Shown here in pieces: positions 4,566-5,413 of a stretch of DNA of 5,413 bases. Source of the DNA: Actinomycetota bacterium (GTDB lineage Bacteria > Actinomycetota > Thermoleophilia > Solirubrobacterales > 70-9); NCBI GenBank assembly GCA_005884985.1, contig VAYK01000043.1:1-5413 (forward strand), in the 5' to 3' direction. A model generated the notes under the pieces. The model worked only from the letters and a program-made list of their open reading frames with translations. It was not told the origin of the DNA and made no database searches. The first letter of the stretch is position 1; the number at the start of each line of letters is the position of its first letter. The position numbers and the translations under genes are program-made.

Positions 4566-5413
4566 GCCCGGCAGGCACCAGCTCTTCGCGCAGCTGCCTT
4601 GCGGCTGCCACCATGTTCCGCAGCGACGGCTCGACCTCCTCGTAGCGGCGGGTCTTGAGACCGCAGTCGGGGTCGACCCAGAGCTGCTCGGGCTTCAGGA
4701 CCTCGGCGGCCCGCCGCAGCAGGTCCGCCATCTCCTCGGTCGACGGGATACGTGGAGAGTGGATGTCGTACAGGCCGGGACCGATCTCGTTCTCGTAGCC
4801 GGTGCGCTTCCAGTCCTCGAGCAGCTCCATCTTCGACCGCGCGGCCTCGATCAGGAGCACGTCCGCGTCCATCTCCTGGATCTGCCTCATGATGTCGCCG
4901 AACTCCGAGTAGCACATGTGAGTCTGTATCTGGGTCTCGTCGCGCACGGACGAGGTCGCGAGCCTGAACGAGAGCACTGCCCAGTCGAGGTACTGGTCCC
5001 AGCGGTCACTGCGTAGCGGCAACCCCTCGCGGATCGCGGGCTCGTCGACCTGGATGATCTCCACGCCGGCCGCCTCGAGATCGGAGACCTCGTCGCAGAT
5101 CGCGAGCGCGAGCTGCTTGCACGTCTCCGAGCGTGGCTGGTCGTCGCGCACGAATGACCACATGAGCATGGTGACGGGGCCGGTGAGCATGCCCTTCACG
5201 GGCCTGTCCGTGAGCGACTGGGCATACCGCGCCCACTCGGTCGTGATCGCGGTAGGTCGAGAGACGTCGCCGTAGAGGATCGGCGGTCGCACGTATCTGG
5301 AGCCGTAGGACTGCACCCACGCGTTCTGCGTGAACACGTAGCCGTCCATCTGCTCGGCGAAGTACTGGACCATGTCGTTGCGCTCGGGCTCGCCGTGGAC
5401 GAGCACGTCCAGG
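4561..5413 (-). CDS. metE: Cobalamin-independent methionine synthase, C-terminal catalytic part (5' end outside window)
   Basis: MetE transfers the methyl group of 5-methyltetrahydropteroyltri-glutamate to homocysteine, the last step of methionine synthesis, in the cytoplasm and without B12. The visible 283 residues are the C-terminal barrel. Zinc ligands, counted from the codon at 5412, are H165 and C167 (in HMCYSEF), E189 and C250 (in PDCGLKTR). The spacings of 2, 22 and 61 equal those of E. coli H641, C643, E665 and C726. D123 in IQVDEPAIREGLPL corresponds to E. coli D599. Other hallmarks are FTQNAWVQSYGSR, MLTGPVTM, SFVRDDQPR and GPGLYDIHSPR. The GTG at 5404-5406 is an internal valine codon, not a start; the frame stays open to the window edge. 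About 476 residues, including the N-terminal domain, should lie beyond it. The 3' end is intact, stopping with TGA at 4561-4563. Any upstream B12 riboswitch or other control would lie outside the window. Confidence 0.97.
   Translation of the reverse strand, partial: LDVLVHGEPERNDMVQYFAEQMDGYVFTQNAWVQSYGSRYVRPPILYGDVSRPTAITTEWARYAQSLTDRPVKGMLTGPVTMLMWSFVRDDQPRSETCKQLALAICDEVSDLEAAGVEIIQVDEPAIREGLPLRSDRWDQYLDWAVLSFRLATSSVRDETQIQTHMCYSEFGDIMRQIQEMDADVLLIEAARSKMELLEDWKRTGYENEIGPGLYDIHSPRIPSTEEMADLLRRAAEVLKPEQLWVDPDCGLKTRRYEEVEPSLRNMVAAARQLREELVPAGR

Noticed and set aside
4109..4915. A 268-codon minus-strand open frame across the metE/lipoprotein junction
   Set aside because: It overlaps metE out of frame and the lipoprotein gene antisense, and has no recognisable motif; the metE frame has intact zinc ligands.
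5404..5406. GTG as the start codon of metE
   Set aside because: It is the valine in the internal MetE segment LDVLVHGE; the frame is open to the window edge, and the missing N-terminal portion matches the family's usual length.

Overview
This window looks like chromosomal DNA from a high-GC actinobacterium. The RND/MMPL and lipoprotein styles resemble what I associate with Thermoleophilia (Solirubrobacterales-type), but that placement is inference from protein style and base composition, not from a marker gene. It holds five protein-coding genes that I can support. Two of them run off the window edges. I see no rRNA, tRNA, CRISPR array, transposase or phage gene.

The left 3.8 kb is one minus-strand cluster, read from right to left. 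It begins with two paralogous MlaE/YrbE-type permeases (3817-3011 and 2874-2077). These are followed by an MlaF/Mkl-type ABC ATPase (2048-1173) and then by the N-terminal 351 residues of an RND/MMPL-type membrane transporter, whose gene continues beyond base 1. The permeases and ATPase together are the inner-membrane engine of an MCE-type lipid importer. No MCE substrate-binding protein lies in the window, so any partner must be encoded beyond base 1 or elsewhere.

The two permease genes are separated by 136 bp, where mce operons usually have them abutting. Most of that gap is a 119-bp element (2888-3006) made of two inverted 38-bp units. Each unit carries a hairpin with an 11-bp stem and a 6-nt loop. 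The two stems differ by paired, mostly compensatory changes, which points to a conserved REP-like or structured-RNA element. This is the most unusual signal in the window. A smaller oddity is an imperfect, in-frame 42-nt-offset duplication across the amber stop of the ATPase gene.

A divergent intergenic region (3818-3970) separates the transport cluster from a plus-strand gene for a small predicted lipoprotein with an Ig-like beta-rich body (3971-4531). That gene converges, with only 29 bp between, on the 3' end of metE, the cobalamin-independent methionine synthase (minus strand, entering from the right edge). The visible part of MetE has all four zinc ligands at exactly the spacing of the E. 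coli enzyme. I see no functional link between MetE or the lipoprotein and the transport operon.
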